Positions 52,863 through 62,096 of a stretch of 64,000 nt of DNA are shown piece after piece. The notes below the pieces were generated by a model. The model did not search any database and was not told the DNA's origin. It saw only the letters and a program-made list of their open reading frames with translations. This DNA comes from Paenibacillus sp. PK3_47 (GTDB lineage: Bacteria; Bacillota; Bacilli; Paenibacillales; Paenibacillaceae), in NCBI RefSeq assembly GCF_023520895.1, contig NZ_CP026029.1, positions 1,488,001 through 1,552,000 of the forward strand, given 5' to 3'. Made by a program: the position numbers and the translations under genes. Position 1 is the stretch's first letter; each line of letters starts with the position of its first letter.

Positions 52863-54965
52863 TTAGTCGTTAGCTGCTGTATCAGCATTTTCACCATCAG
52901 CATTCGCCGCTTTTTCCAGCGACTTCTTCGGAACGCCATCCAGACCGTATTCATAATCGTATGCGTCAAAAATCTTCCGTGCAACCGGAGCCGCACTGTT
53001 GGAACCAAAGCCGCCTTCCGGAATAACAACGGCTACAGCCAGCTTCGGATTCTCGCGCGGGGCAAAAGCAATAAAGACCCCGTTATCACGGTTTTTATTT
53101 TTGCGGTCTGTCTGTTGCGAGGTTCCTGTTTTGCGGGCAAAATCATACGGGAAATCAGAGAAGGCACTGACATCACTGTTCATGCCCTTAATCACTTCTT
53201 TCCAGTAGGAATCCTTGAAGGTAGTTACTTCATCCAGCACTTCGCGTCCAAACTGCTTCACCACATTTCCGTTCTGGTCGGTGATTTTGCTGACGAGCTG
53301 CGGTTTGATGCGAACACCTTTATTCGCCAGAGTTGACGTATACTGGGCAAGCTGCAGTACAGTGTATCTCCCCTGCTGGCCGAACGAAGCATATACAAGC
53401 GCCGCCTGGGCACTGCCCGCTGCCTTCGTATCCGTATAGTTGATCTGGCCCAAATATTCGTTAGGCAGACCGCTCTGGGTGGAGACGCCAAGACCAAATT
53501 CCTTCATATAAGTATCCCAGATCTTGATCCCCTCATCCCGGTACTGCTCATACAGCTTCTCTCCGACCATATCTACCATAAACGCATTGGACGATTTCTC
53601 AATCGCCCGGGCCGGATCCATGGCACCATACACGTGACCGGAAGAGTTACGTACAGAGGCATTGTCGTTTTTACCGAAATATGCAATCCCTTTGTCGTTA
53701 TAAACAGTTGATGTAGTGAAAAAGCCTTCATTCAGTCCAATCAGTACGGTCAGGGGTTTAATGGTCGATCCCAGCAGAACGGTTGAGCCGAATTCATTAC
53801 CGGACATTCCGGAGGAATACGGCGTAATGGTCCCGTTCTGATAGTTACCCATAATCTTGTTCCATACCTCACTGTCCAGCTTCTCCGCCGTCCATACATT
53901 CGTATCATAGTCAGGCATGCTGGCCATGGCCACGATGTTTCCGGTATCCACTTCCATGGCTACAGCATAGCCGGTAAGGGCATCCCTGTGTGTCTGGCCT
54001 TGAACAGGATGCGTATGCAGCCAGTCAATCTGATCAAGGATGGCCTGTTCGGTCTTGAGCTGTACGTTCTTGTCAATGGTCATCCAGACGTCATTGCCCT
54101 TCACAGGAGGAACAACGTCTTCAATTTTCTCGGCCATGTTCTGCGGGTTGACGGAAATGACCTGATATCCGTTTTTACCGCGCAGCTCGCGCTGATACTG
54201 GAGCTCCAGGCCGTCGAAGCCGACAAATTCATCATCTTTATAGCTTAGGCCGGGATCGGCATCGATCTTCTTCATCGCATTCTGAATATTCTTGTAAATA
54301 TTAAGGGTGCTGGATGATTTGAACGGCTTAATGTAGCCTACCGTCTGCACAGCTACAGTGTCTTTGTCATAATGCCTGTTGCTCTCCTCGACAATTTCAA
54401 GCCCGGGGTACTCGCTCTTATGTTCCATAAAATAAGCCACTTCACGGGTAGTCAAATCCGTCTTGATCCGGCGGGCCATAAAACCGGAATACTTTCTGAA
54501 GTATAAGTCCAGCGAATCAATAATGTCCTCTTGTGTCAGCTTTGCGGCATTCGGATCACCGTATGTGTTAAAATCTTCAACCAGCTTTGCCGCCAGCTCG
54601 TTCGATTTGGCCTCTGCCTCCGGAGAAAGCACCGTCTTCCCGGTTTCCTTATCGGTGACCTTTGCCGTATATTCTTTGGTAAGTGTAATGTACAGCGAAT
54701 TCACAGCTGACGAATAAGCAATTTCCTCCCCGCCCGCTGCCCGGATCGATCCTCTGATGGCGGCAAGCGGCACATTTTTGGTGTCACGGCTGGTTTCCAC
54801 CTCGGTCAGCGTAGGGCCTTCGACAAACTGCAGCACAGCAAGCCGGATAATAATGACACAGAAGATCACAAACGTGCTGAAGAAAAACACATTTATCCGC
54901 AGGCCGAGAGTGCTCTTGCTGCTGGTTTCTTCTGTGTTTGAGGCCTGCTTACGGAAAAAACTCAA
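52863..54965 (-). CDS. Class B penicillin-binding protein (PBP2/PbpA-like transpeptidase)
   Basis: 700 residues from a TTG with AAAGGAGTG in front. One N-terminal membrane helix (about 24-46), a dimerisation region (about 60-300) and a transpeptidase domain: active-site S400-TIK, SSN at 458-460 and KTG at 612-614. It cross-links peptidoglycan, probably in elongation with a SEDS partner encoded elsewhere. The tail is Ala/Asp-rich. B. subtilis PbpA and PbpH are the nearest named groups. Confidence 0.9.
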   Translation of the reverse strand: MSFFRKQASNTEETSSKSTLGLRINVFFFSTFVIFCVIIIRLAVLQFVEGPTLTEVETSRDTKNVPLAAIRGSIRAAGGEEIAYSSAVNSLYITLTKEYTAKVTDKETGKTVLSPEAEAKSNELAAKLVEDFNTYGDPNAAKLTQEDIIDSLDLYFRKYSGFMARRIKTDLTTREVAYFMEHKSEYPGLEIVEESNRHYDKDTVAVQTVGYIKPFKSSSTLNIYKNIQNAMKKIDADPGLSYKDDEFVGFDGLELQYQRELRGKNGYQVISVNPQNMAEKIEDVVPPVKGNDVWMTIDKNVQLKTEQAILDQIDWLHTHPVQGQTHRDALTGYAVAMEVDTGNIVAMASMPDYDTNVWTAEKLDSEVWNKIMGNYQNGTITPYSSGMSGNEFGSTVLLGSTIKPLTVLIGLNEGFFTTSTVYNDKGIAYFGKNDNASVRNSSGHVYGAMDPARAIEKSSNAFMVDMVGEKLYEQYRDEGIKIWDTYMKEFGLGVSTQSGLPNEYLGQINYTDTKAAGSAQAALVYASFGQQGRYTVLQLAQYTSTLANKGVRIKPQLVSKITDQNGNVVKQFGREVLDEVTTFKDSYWKEVIKGMNSDVSAFSDFPYDFARKTGTSQQTDRKNKNRDNGVFIAFAPRENPKLAVAVVIPEGGFGSNSAAPVARKIFDAYDYEYGLDGVPKKSLEKAANADGENADTAAND

Positions 54966-55107
54966 AGTTTTTCACTCCTTTACATCTAAAAAATAACCTG
55001 TTGTCCAGCAGTGGACTCCGGCACAACGGTCAGGCTGACTCAGGGTACAATAACGGCATTTGCTCTGCAGATATTGTACCATATAACCTGAGCCTCCTGC
55101 CTCCATA

Positions 55108-56253
55108 TCAAAGTATGCTTTCTTTAATGTGGGTTTTATCGAAATCCTTGGAATTGAACCAGTCTCCGCTGCCCGCCCAGGTGGAATCCAGCGGTATCCA
55201 GGCCTGCCGCTCAGCGATATAGACTTCATTCCAGGCATGCGAACCATATCCGCCCTGGCCGTCATACCCCAGGCCGGTCACCACGCGCACCTGGAGTCCC
55301 TGGGACCGCGCCATCACTGCATACAAACGGGCATAATCAATGCATACGCCAAGCTTGGTATCAAAGGTATCCTGCGGGGTCTGCTCATGCCAGATCCCGT
55401 TCTGCACGTAGTTCTCCGCTTTACTGTAATCATAATCAACCCGTGAGCCGATCCAGTCGTACAGAAGCCTCGCCTTCTGCTCATCACTTCCGGCTTGTCC
55501 GGCAATATCCGCGGCAGCACCTGTAATATCAGAGGAGACTTCGCGGTCAATAACCTCATATCTCCGGCGCAGGATATCATTCATCTCCGCAGTTACCGCT
55601 TTGGTCAGTACCGGCAGCCTGCTCCGGACTTGTTCACCGGCCAGCGGCTCAAATACCGCATCCGCACTCTGACGGTAGATCGGAGAGGATTCCACATACC
55701 GGCTGAAGCCGCTGCCCGGATTCAGACCTACGCTGATGTAAAGGACAAACACCACCACCAGTCCGCGCACCAGTCCTGCAGCCGTCCCGATTAAAGCTCC
55801 GGATAACCTGCTCGCCAGTGTAATCTTCCTGCCGTGGGGTTTCACCTGACGGCTGGGCATGCGCAGCGGCATCAGCATGAACAGCAGTCCAAGCACCATG
55901 CGGATGGCACCATAGGATAATCCCAGCAGCAGCAAAAACCGCACCAGCGGCGAATCCGCCAGAACGGATACAAAAGTGTAATAAAGCTGCTGCCACTGGT
56001 TCAGCTGAATATCGGGCGGTACAACACCGCCGGCCCAGCTTTCTGCGCGGGGGGACAGATAAAAGGCGGCAGGCAGGGATAAAGCCAGTGAGGCTATTGT
56101 AAGCAGGCCCGTACCCAGCAGGCCGAACAGCCCTCCGGCCGCCCGGCTGAAGCCTTTTCTCCAGCCCTGCAGCAGTGAGAACAAGACGATCAGCAGAAGG
56201 AGAATGGAGACGACATTAGCCTCGCTAAGACTATCCAAACACTTGTTCAGCAT
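55108..56253 (-). CDS. Membrane-anchored transglutaminase-like protein with CvpA-like N-terminus
   Basis: 381 residues. Residues 1-180 hold about five hydrophobic helices resembling CvpA (LLLLIVLFSLLQGWRKGFSRAAGGLFG). Residues about 255-360 are a transglutaminase-like domain with the full triad: C304 in LGVCIDYA, H339 in GSHAWNEV and D356 in PLDSTWA. Such domains act as proteases or crosslinkers; the catalytic part should lie outside the membrane, though orientation is inferred. GGAGGG precedes the ATG. Confidence 0.82.
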   Translation of the reverse strand: MLNKCLDSLSEANVVSILLLLIVLFSLLQGWRKGFSRAAGGLFGLLGTGLLTIASLALSLPAAFYLSPRAESWAGGVVPPDIQLNQWQQLYYTFVSVLADSPLVRFLLLLGLSYGAIRMVLGLLFMLMPLRMPSRQVKPHGRKITLASRLSGALIGTAAGLVRGLVVVFVLYISVGLNPGSGFSRYVESSPIYRQSADAVFEPLAGEQVRSRLPVLTKAVTAEMNDILRRRYEVIDREVSSDITGAAADIAGQAGSDEQKARLLYDWIGSRVDYDYSKAENYVQNGIWHEQTPQDTFDTKLGVCIDYARLYAVMARSQGLQVRVVTGLGYDGQGGYGSHAWNEVYIAERQAWIPLDSTWAGSGDWFNSKDFDKTHIKESIL

Positions 56254-56307
56254 GTCTGGCCCTCCTTTGTCTGCGTAATCATGCCGGCTGAATGTGTAAC
56301 AGTTATA

Positions 56308-56754
56308 TTAATTCGCGGTCCCGTGCTTCCGGGCCTCGTCGATAAATGTTTTGGTTGTATCGGTAACACTCCATTTCCCAAGACTCACTCCGCGGAAAAT
56401 CACTTCTACTTTATCCTCACCCGCTGCACCCTTGACTTCCAGATTCGGAGTGGTGATCGTAAAAGTACCGTCACCGCCGGAGGTATATTTTGCTTCCTTC
56501 GCTTCCTTCAGCATAACTTCCTGTGCTTCGCTCTTCAGCGTGTTGACCGTACCGTCAGCCACTTTATTAACAGCGTCTCCAATCTGGTCCATCGTAACCC
56601 CGCTGTAGATGAACAGCCCCGCTACGATTACAATGACAATCGCCCATTTCAGCACGGTCTTAACCAGATTCACCACAGCAAACAGCAGGACAAGCGCTAT
56701 AACGATAACGAGCCAATTCTCTCTAATAAATTGTGACCACACTGCCGGATCCAT
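56308..56754 (-). CDS. Membrane-anchored protein upstream of the transglutaminase gene
   Basis: About 148 residues. The most credible start is the ATG at 56754 or the adjacent TTG at 56757, both behind AGGGGTG. One or two hydrophobic helices (about 12-55) precede an extracytoplasmic part with beta-strand character. I do not recognise the family. It ends 55 bases before the transglutaminase gene, so a joint function is possible. Confidence 0.55.
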   Translation of the reverse strand: MDPAVWSQFIRENWLVIVIALVLLFAVVNLVKTVLKWAIVIVIVAGLFIYSGVTMDQIGDAVNKVADGTVNTLKSEAQEVMLKEAKEAKYTSGGDGTFTITTPNLEVKGAAGEDKVEVIFRGVSLGKWSVTDTTKTFIDEARKHGTAN

Positions 56755-57020
56755 CAATTTCACAACACCCCTATTCAAATTCATCGCCCCGGAAGCCTTG
56801 TCCCGGGACATTTCATTACTATTCATTATTATACATGAATGCTCCTTATAATTCATGGGAACGCCGCCGGCATTACAGCTGCCAATAAATTGGTATAAGC
56901 CCATGCCTGTTCACGTAGAGTACAAGTAGGCCTGTATTATTCGTATGAGCCGGATAAAAAGCTTAAGATGCCCGCCTGCGCCTGGAGCGCAGTGACCGGC
57001 CCTTCCCGGAGGTGTTATCT

Positions 57021-58199
57021 GTGAAAACTGCACTGTGGCTGTATCTGTTTTTATTCCTGGCATTTTTTGATCTGCATGCCCAGTATCCTATTCTTACGCC
57101 TTTTGCGATGTCACTGGGCGCAGGGCCGGCTTTTATCGGCTGGATGATGGGGATGTATTCCCTGACCCACCTTCCCGGCAATCTGCTGGCAGGGGTACTG
57201 GTGGACCGCAACGGCAGCCGGCGCTACATTGTGTTCAGCCTTACCGTGGCAGGGGTCATCCTGCTGCTGCAGGCCCATGCCCAGCTCCCCTGGCACCTGC
57301 TGCTGCTGCGCGCAGCCAGCGGATTCGCGCTGGCCTTTCTCTCCCCGGCCTGCATGACACTGCTGGCTTCGCTCTCTTCCAATCCCGCGGTCCAGGGCAA
57401 ATACATGTCCGGCCACGGCATCATCCACACCCTGGCCTCCGTTGTATCCCCTGCTGCCGGCGCCTATATTGTGCATCAGGCCGGTTACTCCGGCACCTTC
57501 AGCACACTCGGCTGGCTGCTGATTGCCACCGGGGTGATGGCCTTCTTCAGTGTTCCGAAGCATGCCGGTTCAGCACTGCCTGCTGCAGATGCCCCCGCTG
57601 TGCCTGAGCCGCAGGCCGCTGCCAAACCTTTGCGGGAGAGCCTGCCGTTCACCAAACGGTATTATCTGCTGCCTTTTTTCGTCTCCTGCTCCCAGGGGGT
57701 CCTGTTCTTTGAGCTGCCTCTGTCACAGGGCAAGGACGGGATGGTCTCGACCGGCATCCTCCTGTCCCTGTTGAGCCTCGGGGCACTGCTCACCCTCAGC
57801 CTGCTCTTTCTGAACCGGCTGTCGCCGGGAATCCGCATTGCCGCAGCAGTGCTGGGCATGGCCCTCTGCTTCTTCACACTTGCGGCTTTCCGCAGCATAC
57901 CTGCCGGAGCGGTTCTGTTCGTGCTGGGTGCCGCCAAAGGCGTGCTGTTCCCGGCGATGGCCTCACTCTTCATCAGTCTGGGAAGCGGCGGGCGCATGGG
58001 CCGGACCTTTTCCCTGCAGTCGATCGCCATGTCTCTCGGCGCCTTTGCCGGTCCGGTGGTCGCAGGACAGCTGCGCGACTCCATTTCCCCTTATTTTATT
58101 GCTTTTCTCCTGCTGATGACTGCACTGCTGCTTTTGCCGCCCAAAGACCCGCAGAGCCGCACGGCCTATCTCCCCGGCTGGAACAGCCCTGCAGCCTGA
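57021..58199 (+). CDS. MFS transporter
   Basis: 392 residues from a GTG at 57021 with GGAGGTG six bases before. Twelve hydrophobic helices; the loop 2-3 motif is GVLVDRNGSRRYI, a variant of the MFS signature. The ARxxSG-like helix RAASGFALAFLSPACM is also present. Substrate unknown. Confidence 0.82.
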   Translation: MKTALWLYLFLFLAFFDLHAQYPILTPFAMSLGAGPAFIGWMMGMYSLTHLPGNLLAGVLVDRNGSRRYIVFSLTVAGVILLLQAHAQLPWHLLLLRAASGFALAFLSPACMTLLASLSSNPAVQGKYMSGHGIIHTLASVVSPAAGAYIVHQAGYSGTFSTLGWLLIATGVMAFFSVPKHAGSALPAADAPAVPEPQAAAKPLRESLPFTKRYYLLPFFVSCSQGVLFFELPLSQGKDGMVSTGILLSLLSLGALLTLSLLFLNRLSPGIRIAAAVLGMALCFFTLAAFRSIPAGAVLFVLGAAKGVLFPAMASLFISLGSGGRMGRTFSLQSIAMSLGAFAGPVVAGQLRDSISPYFIAFLLLMTALLLLPPKDPQSRTAYLPGWNSPAA

Positions 58200-58224
58200 T
58201 ACTGTTTCGTCTTAAAGATCATGC

Positions 58225-58262
58225 AATCACCCGGCTGGTCAAGTCGGGTGATTATTTCTTTT
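58225..58262 (+). terminator. Terminator after the MFS gene
   Basis: AATCACCCG pairs with CGGGTGATT, followed by a T-rich run. The stretch to 58421 has no gene. Confidence 0.75.
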
Positions 58263-58421
58263 TACGACATTTCCCGGGGAATGAAGGTTCATCGCCTCCA
58301 GACTCTGTTAAAAATGATGAACGTTAGGTACAATATGAGCAGGAATAGCAATACACCTTATATATGCTAGAGGCAGAACAACCCGCCAGCACACACTTAT
58401 ACTGACAGGGGGCGACAGAAT

Positions 58422-58772
58422 ATGTCCATTACCATCATTGTCGAAGGCAAAAATGACCGCAGCCGCTTGCGGCGTCTGCTGACGCCTGAGGTTGACATTC
58501 TTTGCACCTTCGGAACGCTCAATACGCTCAAACTGGATACCCTGCGCCGCAAAATTGGCGATGACGACGTTTATTTATATCTCGATAATGACAGCTCAGG
58601 CAAAAAAATCCGCGGTATTCTGCGCGATGCTTTTCCGGATGCCGTTCATATCTATACAAGAAGGGGATATGCCGGAGTGGAAGGCACTCCTGACGAGTAT
58701 AATATTACCCAGCTCGAAAAAGCAGGACTGGAAGAGTACATTGTCTACCCGCAGCCGTTCCCGTTCTATTAA
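58422..58772 (+). CDS. Single-domain TOPRIM protein
   Basis: 116 residues, essentially one TOPRIM fold: E8 in IVEGKNDR, the DND acidic pair in YLYLDNDSSGKK and a closing strand. TOPRIM domains coordinate Mg2+ in primases, topoisomerases, OLD nucleases and RNase M5. The small size is close to RNase M5-like stand-alone proteins, but the rnmV context (ksgA) is missing, so function is unknown. GGGGGCGA precedes the ATG. Confidence 0.8.
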   Translation: MSITIIVEGKNDRSRLRRLLTPEVDILCTFGTLNTLKLDTLRRKIGDDDVYLYLDNDSSGKKIRGILRDAFPDAVHIYTRRGYAGVEGTPDEYNITQLEKAGLEEYIVYPQPFPFY

Positions 58773-58796
58773 TATAGGCGTCAAAATATATGTATC

Positions 58797-58856
58797 AAAA
58801 AAGGCTCCCCATACAGCGGCACTCATTGCTGCCTGCTGTATGGGGAGCCTGTTATT
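58797..58856. terminator. Bidirectional terminator, TOPRIM / catalase
   Basis: AGGCTCCCCATACAGC pairs perfectly with GCTGTATGGGGAGCCT. Confidence 0.85.
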
Positions 58857-58865
58857 TTACGGCAA

Positions 58866-59714
58866 TTAAGCTTTGCCTTTATTCACCACATACGGTCCAG
58901 TACCCGGTACCGAGTGCTGATGATCCGCCGGAGTGTTCAGCACCGGAACGCCGCCCATCGCTTGCGGCTTCGGTACATATTCGAAATTGCCCGTACCATC
59001 CGGCAGCGGGCCGTTGGCCCAGGCTCCCAGGCTGCTCTCTTCACCAGCCGAGAAGTTCATGAATTGGCGTGTCGCCGGTTCCACGGTCAGCTCACGCGGG
59101 AAGGATGCCGGAGCGATCGGACCGTCGATGGCCTCAATTTCTTCAATCGCAGCCAGCCACTGGTTCTGGTGCAGAATATCCCGGGAGATCATGAACTGCA
59201 GCATGTCACGCACGCCGGGATCTGTAGTTTGTTCATACAGGCGGACCACCTGAAGCAGGCCCTGTGATTCCGCGTTCAGATTGGCACGGAAATCAGCCAG
59301 CAAATGTCCGCTGGAGACAATGTAACGGCTGTTCCAAGGGAAGCCGTTGCTGTCTGTAGGCGCAGCGCCAAGGCCCGATACAATGGCATGCTGCGGATTC
59401 ATGCCGCCAAGTACAGAGGCGATAAGCGGGTCTTTGGCCGCTTCATCCACCTGGTCTGCAGGCGCCCCGTCCAACAGCTGCGCAATCATGGTACACAACA
59501 TTTCCACGTGACCAATCTCCTCAGTCCCGATGTCGAGCAGCATATCGCGGTACTTCTGTTCAGCACGGCAGTTGAAGCCCTGGAACAAATACTGCATCAT
59601 TACCGACATTTCACCGAACTGTCCGCCAAGCACCTCCTGCAGCTTTCTGGCGTAGACCGGGTCCGGCTTTTCAGGCTTTGCACGAAATTGAAGTTCTTTG
59701 ATGTGAAAAAACAT
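58866..59714 (-). CDS. Manganese catalase
   Basis: 282 residues from the ATG at 59714 with AAGGAGG in front. Ferritin-like four-helix core with metal ligands in GEMSVMMQYLFQ, TEEIGHVEML, and later H segments (NAESQGLLQVVRLYEQ, RDILHQNQWLAAIE). It breaks down hydrogen peroxide at a dimanganese centre. YjqC/YdbD-like CotJC proteins are relatives; the length favours true Mn-catalase. Confidence 0.9.
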   Translation of the reverse strand: MFFHIKELQFRAKPEKPDPVYARKLQEVLGGQFGEMSVMMQYLFQGFNCRAEQKYRDMLLDIGTEEIGHVEMLCTMIAQLLDGAPADQVDEAAKDPLIASVLGGMNPQHAIVSGLGAAPTDSNGFPWNSRYIVSSGHLLADFRANLNAESQGLLQVVRLYEQTTDPGVRDMLQFMISRDILHQNQWLAAIEEIEAIDGPIAPASFPRELTVEPATRQFMNFSAGEESSLGAWANGPLPDGTGNFEYVPKPQAMGGVPVLNTPADHQHSVPGTGPYVVNKGKA

Positions 59715-59984
59715 TATGGTTTCCTCCTTCATCATGTAGGTTACGTGTTGCGTTCCTCTATGTCTTACCCCTGCCAGTTCTTGGTCAATCACCCCCGGAG
59801 CAGTCAAAAAACTTTCTCTTTACCTGGCTTCACTGCGCTGAATGGTGCATTAATGAAAGAAAAAAAGGAGATTATTTAAAGGGGGCCGCAAAAAAAATCA
59901 ATGCCGTTAAATGACGTTTACCGGAGGAAATAGAGGGTTATAACATATCCAGAAGACAATTCAACCACGAAAGGGGCAACAAAG

Positions 59985-60335
59985 ATGGAAAAGCTGATCG
60001 TTAAACTGCTTGTGCACGGTGTTATGATTACAGCTCTTCTGGTGGCGCTGTCAAATGCGACAGTAGGTTACGCATTGCTCGCAGCTCTGGGCATCGGGAT
60101 TGTAGCTTATCTGCTGGGTGATCTTGTCATTCTCCCGAAAACCAATAACATTATTGCCACTGTATCGGATGCTGTGCTGGTCTTTCTGAGTCTGTGGGTC
60201 ATCAGAGAGGCCGCGGAGTGGACACTTTCATTCGGCGACATGCTGATTATTACGCTGCTGGCAGGGGTGTTCGAATACTTCTTCCACATCTGGCTGCTTC
60301 GTGATCATGATCCGGTCAGAAAACAAAGAGCGTAA
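59985..60335 (+). CDS. DUF2512 membrane protein (YndM-like)
   Basis: 116 residues with four hydrophobic helices. The GYALLAALGIGIVAYLLGDLVILP and FEYFFHIWLL segments match DUF2512. Function unknown. GAAAGGGG precedes the ATG. Confidence 0.83.
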   Translation: MEKLIVKLLVHGVMITALLVALSNATVGYALLAALGIGIVAYLLGDLVILPKTNNIIATVSDAVLVFLSLWVIREAAEWTLSFGDMLIITLLAGVFEYFFHIWLLRDHDPVRKQRA

Positions 60336-60391
60336 GAACAGATCGACTGATACAGGTATACTGCTGCAACTGGCAGTATTTCCGACACGGC

Positions 60392-60434
60392 AAAAGCCAT
60401 TGCCTGCGCATGTTACGCAGATAATGGCTTTTTT
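60392..60434. terminator. Bidirectional terminator, DUF2512 / GH30
   Basis: AAAAGCCATT...CTGCG...CGCAG...ATGGCTTTTTT. Confidence 0.85.
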
Positions 60435-60456
60435 GGCGTCATATTCATTCACGTGC

Positions 60457-62007
60457 TTAATCCTGCTCTGTATCCCATTTGAAGGTTGCGGCCGCACGGG
60501 CCGGGAGTGTGAAGGTATACATGCGATTTTCCCACTGCACCTTGAACGTCCGGTTCTCATCCCAGGTATTCAGTGCGATCAGTACGAGCGAATGATCGGG
60601 ATTACGGAAGGCAACATTCTCGATCCCGTCATTCTGCGACGAGCCGATCCGGACTGCACCGGGATCGACGAACCTGCTGGCATGTCCCAGAGCATAATAC
60701 TCCACATTCCGGGAATAGCCTTTCTCCTCTCCGCCGTCTACTGTTACGACCCCGCGGCAATTCCGGCATCCCCCGTTCTGCGGCCCTCCTTCAGAGTCAA
60801 GGGCAAGATTCCACAGCAGGACGGTCTTCGCCCAGTTGCGCGGCCCGCCGATGATCAGCTTTGACATCAGCCAGCCCAAATTGCCGCCGAAATCCTCGCT
60901 CCATGCGCCTCCGCTGCATTCCGTTACATAAATAGCTTTATCGGGATAAGCTTCGTGCACCCTGCTCATCGCTTCAGGCGAGCCCGCATAACAATGATAG
61001 GCCGTACCGTCAGTGTAGTCATTGGCCTGTGAATTCCCCAGCACACTATCGACATAGCTTTCTGCGATATCCCAATTATGGTCGAATGCCACAATTTTAG
61101 TGGTGATTCCGTTTCTGCTGAACTCCGGTCCAAGGTAATCTCCGATGAACCTGGCCTGTTCCTCCGCTCCCATGCTCATACTGGGGTAGTCCGGTGTCGT
61201 AAATTCCGGTTCGTTCTGCACGGTCACCGCATAAACGGGAATTCCCAAGGCCTCATAGGCTTTAATATAGCGTGCCAAATACTGTGCATAAGCGGAATAT
61301 ACGCGCGGCTCGGCATAGTTCAAATACCACCCGCCAAAAATCTGCTCACCGTATTTCATCCAGGGCGGAGCAGTCCAGGGCGTCCCCATCACTTTAACGT
61401 AATTGTTCACGCTAATAATACGCTGAAGCAGTCCTGTCACATCCCCGTCTTTGGCGACGGAAAACCGCTCCAGCCCGTAATCCTCCCCGGACTCTAAATC
61501 ATCATAGGTGTAGCTCGCAGGATTGCCTTCGGCGTCCACCGAAAAGTCAGAAGCGCCGATAGAGTGGCGGACAAACGTCAGGCGTATCCCCTGCTGTGTA
61601 AACAGGTCCTTCAAGAGGTCATCACGCTGTGCAGCGGACATCCGCTTATTGATCAGAAACGCGGAGGAGCCGGTAACAGATGCGCCAAAGCCGTCCATTG
61701 TCTGATACTCCTCTTCCGGATTCACCGAAATTACAGGCAGCTCAGCAGAGGACTGTCCCGGCTCACTGTCTCCTTGCCCCGAATCAGCACCGCCGGCAGA
61801 CCCTTCCGTAAAAAAGAACGGCTCCCCGGGAGCAAGCAGGCTGGACTGGTCCGCTGTGGTCACCCAAGCCTGCACTTGTACCGGGGCCGGGGGCTTCTTA
61901 TCAGGCTCTCCCGGCTGATACATGAATCCGAACAGTTCTACTGCGGCCGCCGCTGTCAGCACGACTGCGACAGCGGCGGCCGGCAGCAGCAGCTTCCGTC
62001 TGCGCAT
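60457..62007 (-). CDS. GH30-family glycoside hydrolase (secreted or membrane-anchored)
   Basis: 516 residues. An N-terminal hydrophobic helix (about 5-28) acts as signal or anchor, followed by a Pro/Ser/Gly-rich linker to residue 95. The catalytic barrel has E266 in VQNEPEF as acid/base and E363 in VTECSGG as nucleophile, with a beta-sandwich at the end. GH30 members cleave beta-glucosidic or xylan-type bonds; the exact one is not readable. It lies just downstream of a GH3 gene. AAAGGAGGT precedes the ATG. Confidence 0.88.
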   Translation of the reverse strand: MRRRKLLLPAAAVAVVLTAAAAVELFGFMYQPGEPDKKPPAPVQVQAWVTTADQSSLLAPGEPFFFTEGSAGGADSGQGDSEPGQSSAELPVISVNPEEEYQTMDGFGASVTGSSAFLINKRMSAAQRDDLLKDLFTQQGIRLTFVRHSIGASDFSVDAEGNPASYTYDDLESGEDYGLERFSVAKDGDVTGLLQRIISVNNYVKVMGTPWTAPPWMKYGEQIFGGWYLNYAEPRVYSAYAQYLARYIKAYEALGIPVYAVTVQNEPEFTTPDYPSMSMGAEEQARFIGDYLGPEFSRNGITTKIVAFDHNWDIAESYVDSVLGNSQANDYTDGTAYHCYAGSPEAMSRVHEAYPDKAIYVTECSGGAWSEDFGGNLGWLMSKLIIGGPRNWAKTVLLWNLALDSEGGPQNGGCRNCRGVVTVDGGEEKGYSRNVEYYALGHASRFVDPGAVRIGSSQNDGIENVAFRNPDHSLVLIALNTWDENRTFKVQWENRMYTFTLPARAAATFKWDTEQD

Positions 62008-62043
62008 ATCCGGATACCTCCTTTGTTATTTTGTAAGAAAAGA

Positions 62044-62067
62044 AGCCGGGGGTTCCACCCCCCGGCT
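62044..62067 (-). terminator. Hairpin between GH3 and GH30 genes
   Basis: AGCCGGGGG pairs with CCCCCGGCT; a T-rich stretch follows on the minus strand. It may only partly stop transcription. Confidence 0.6.
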
Positions 62068-62096
62068 CCGTGAATTTGTGTCAGTTCATTTAAATC

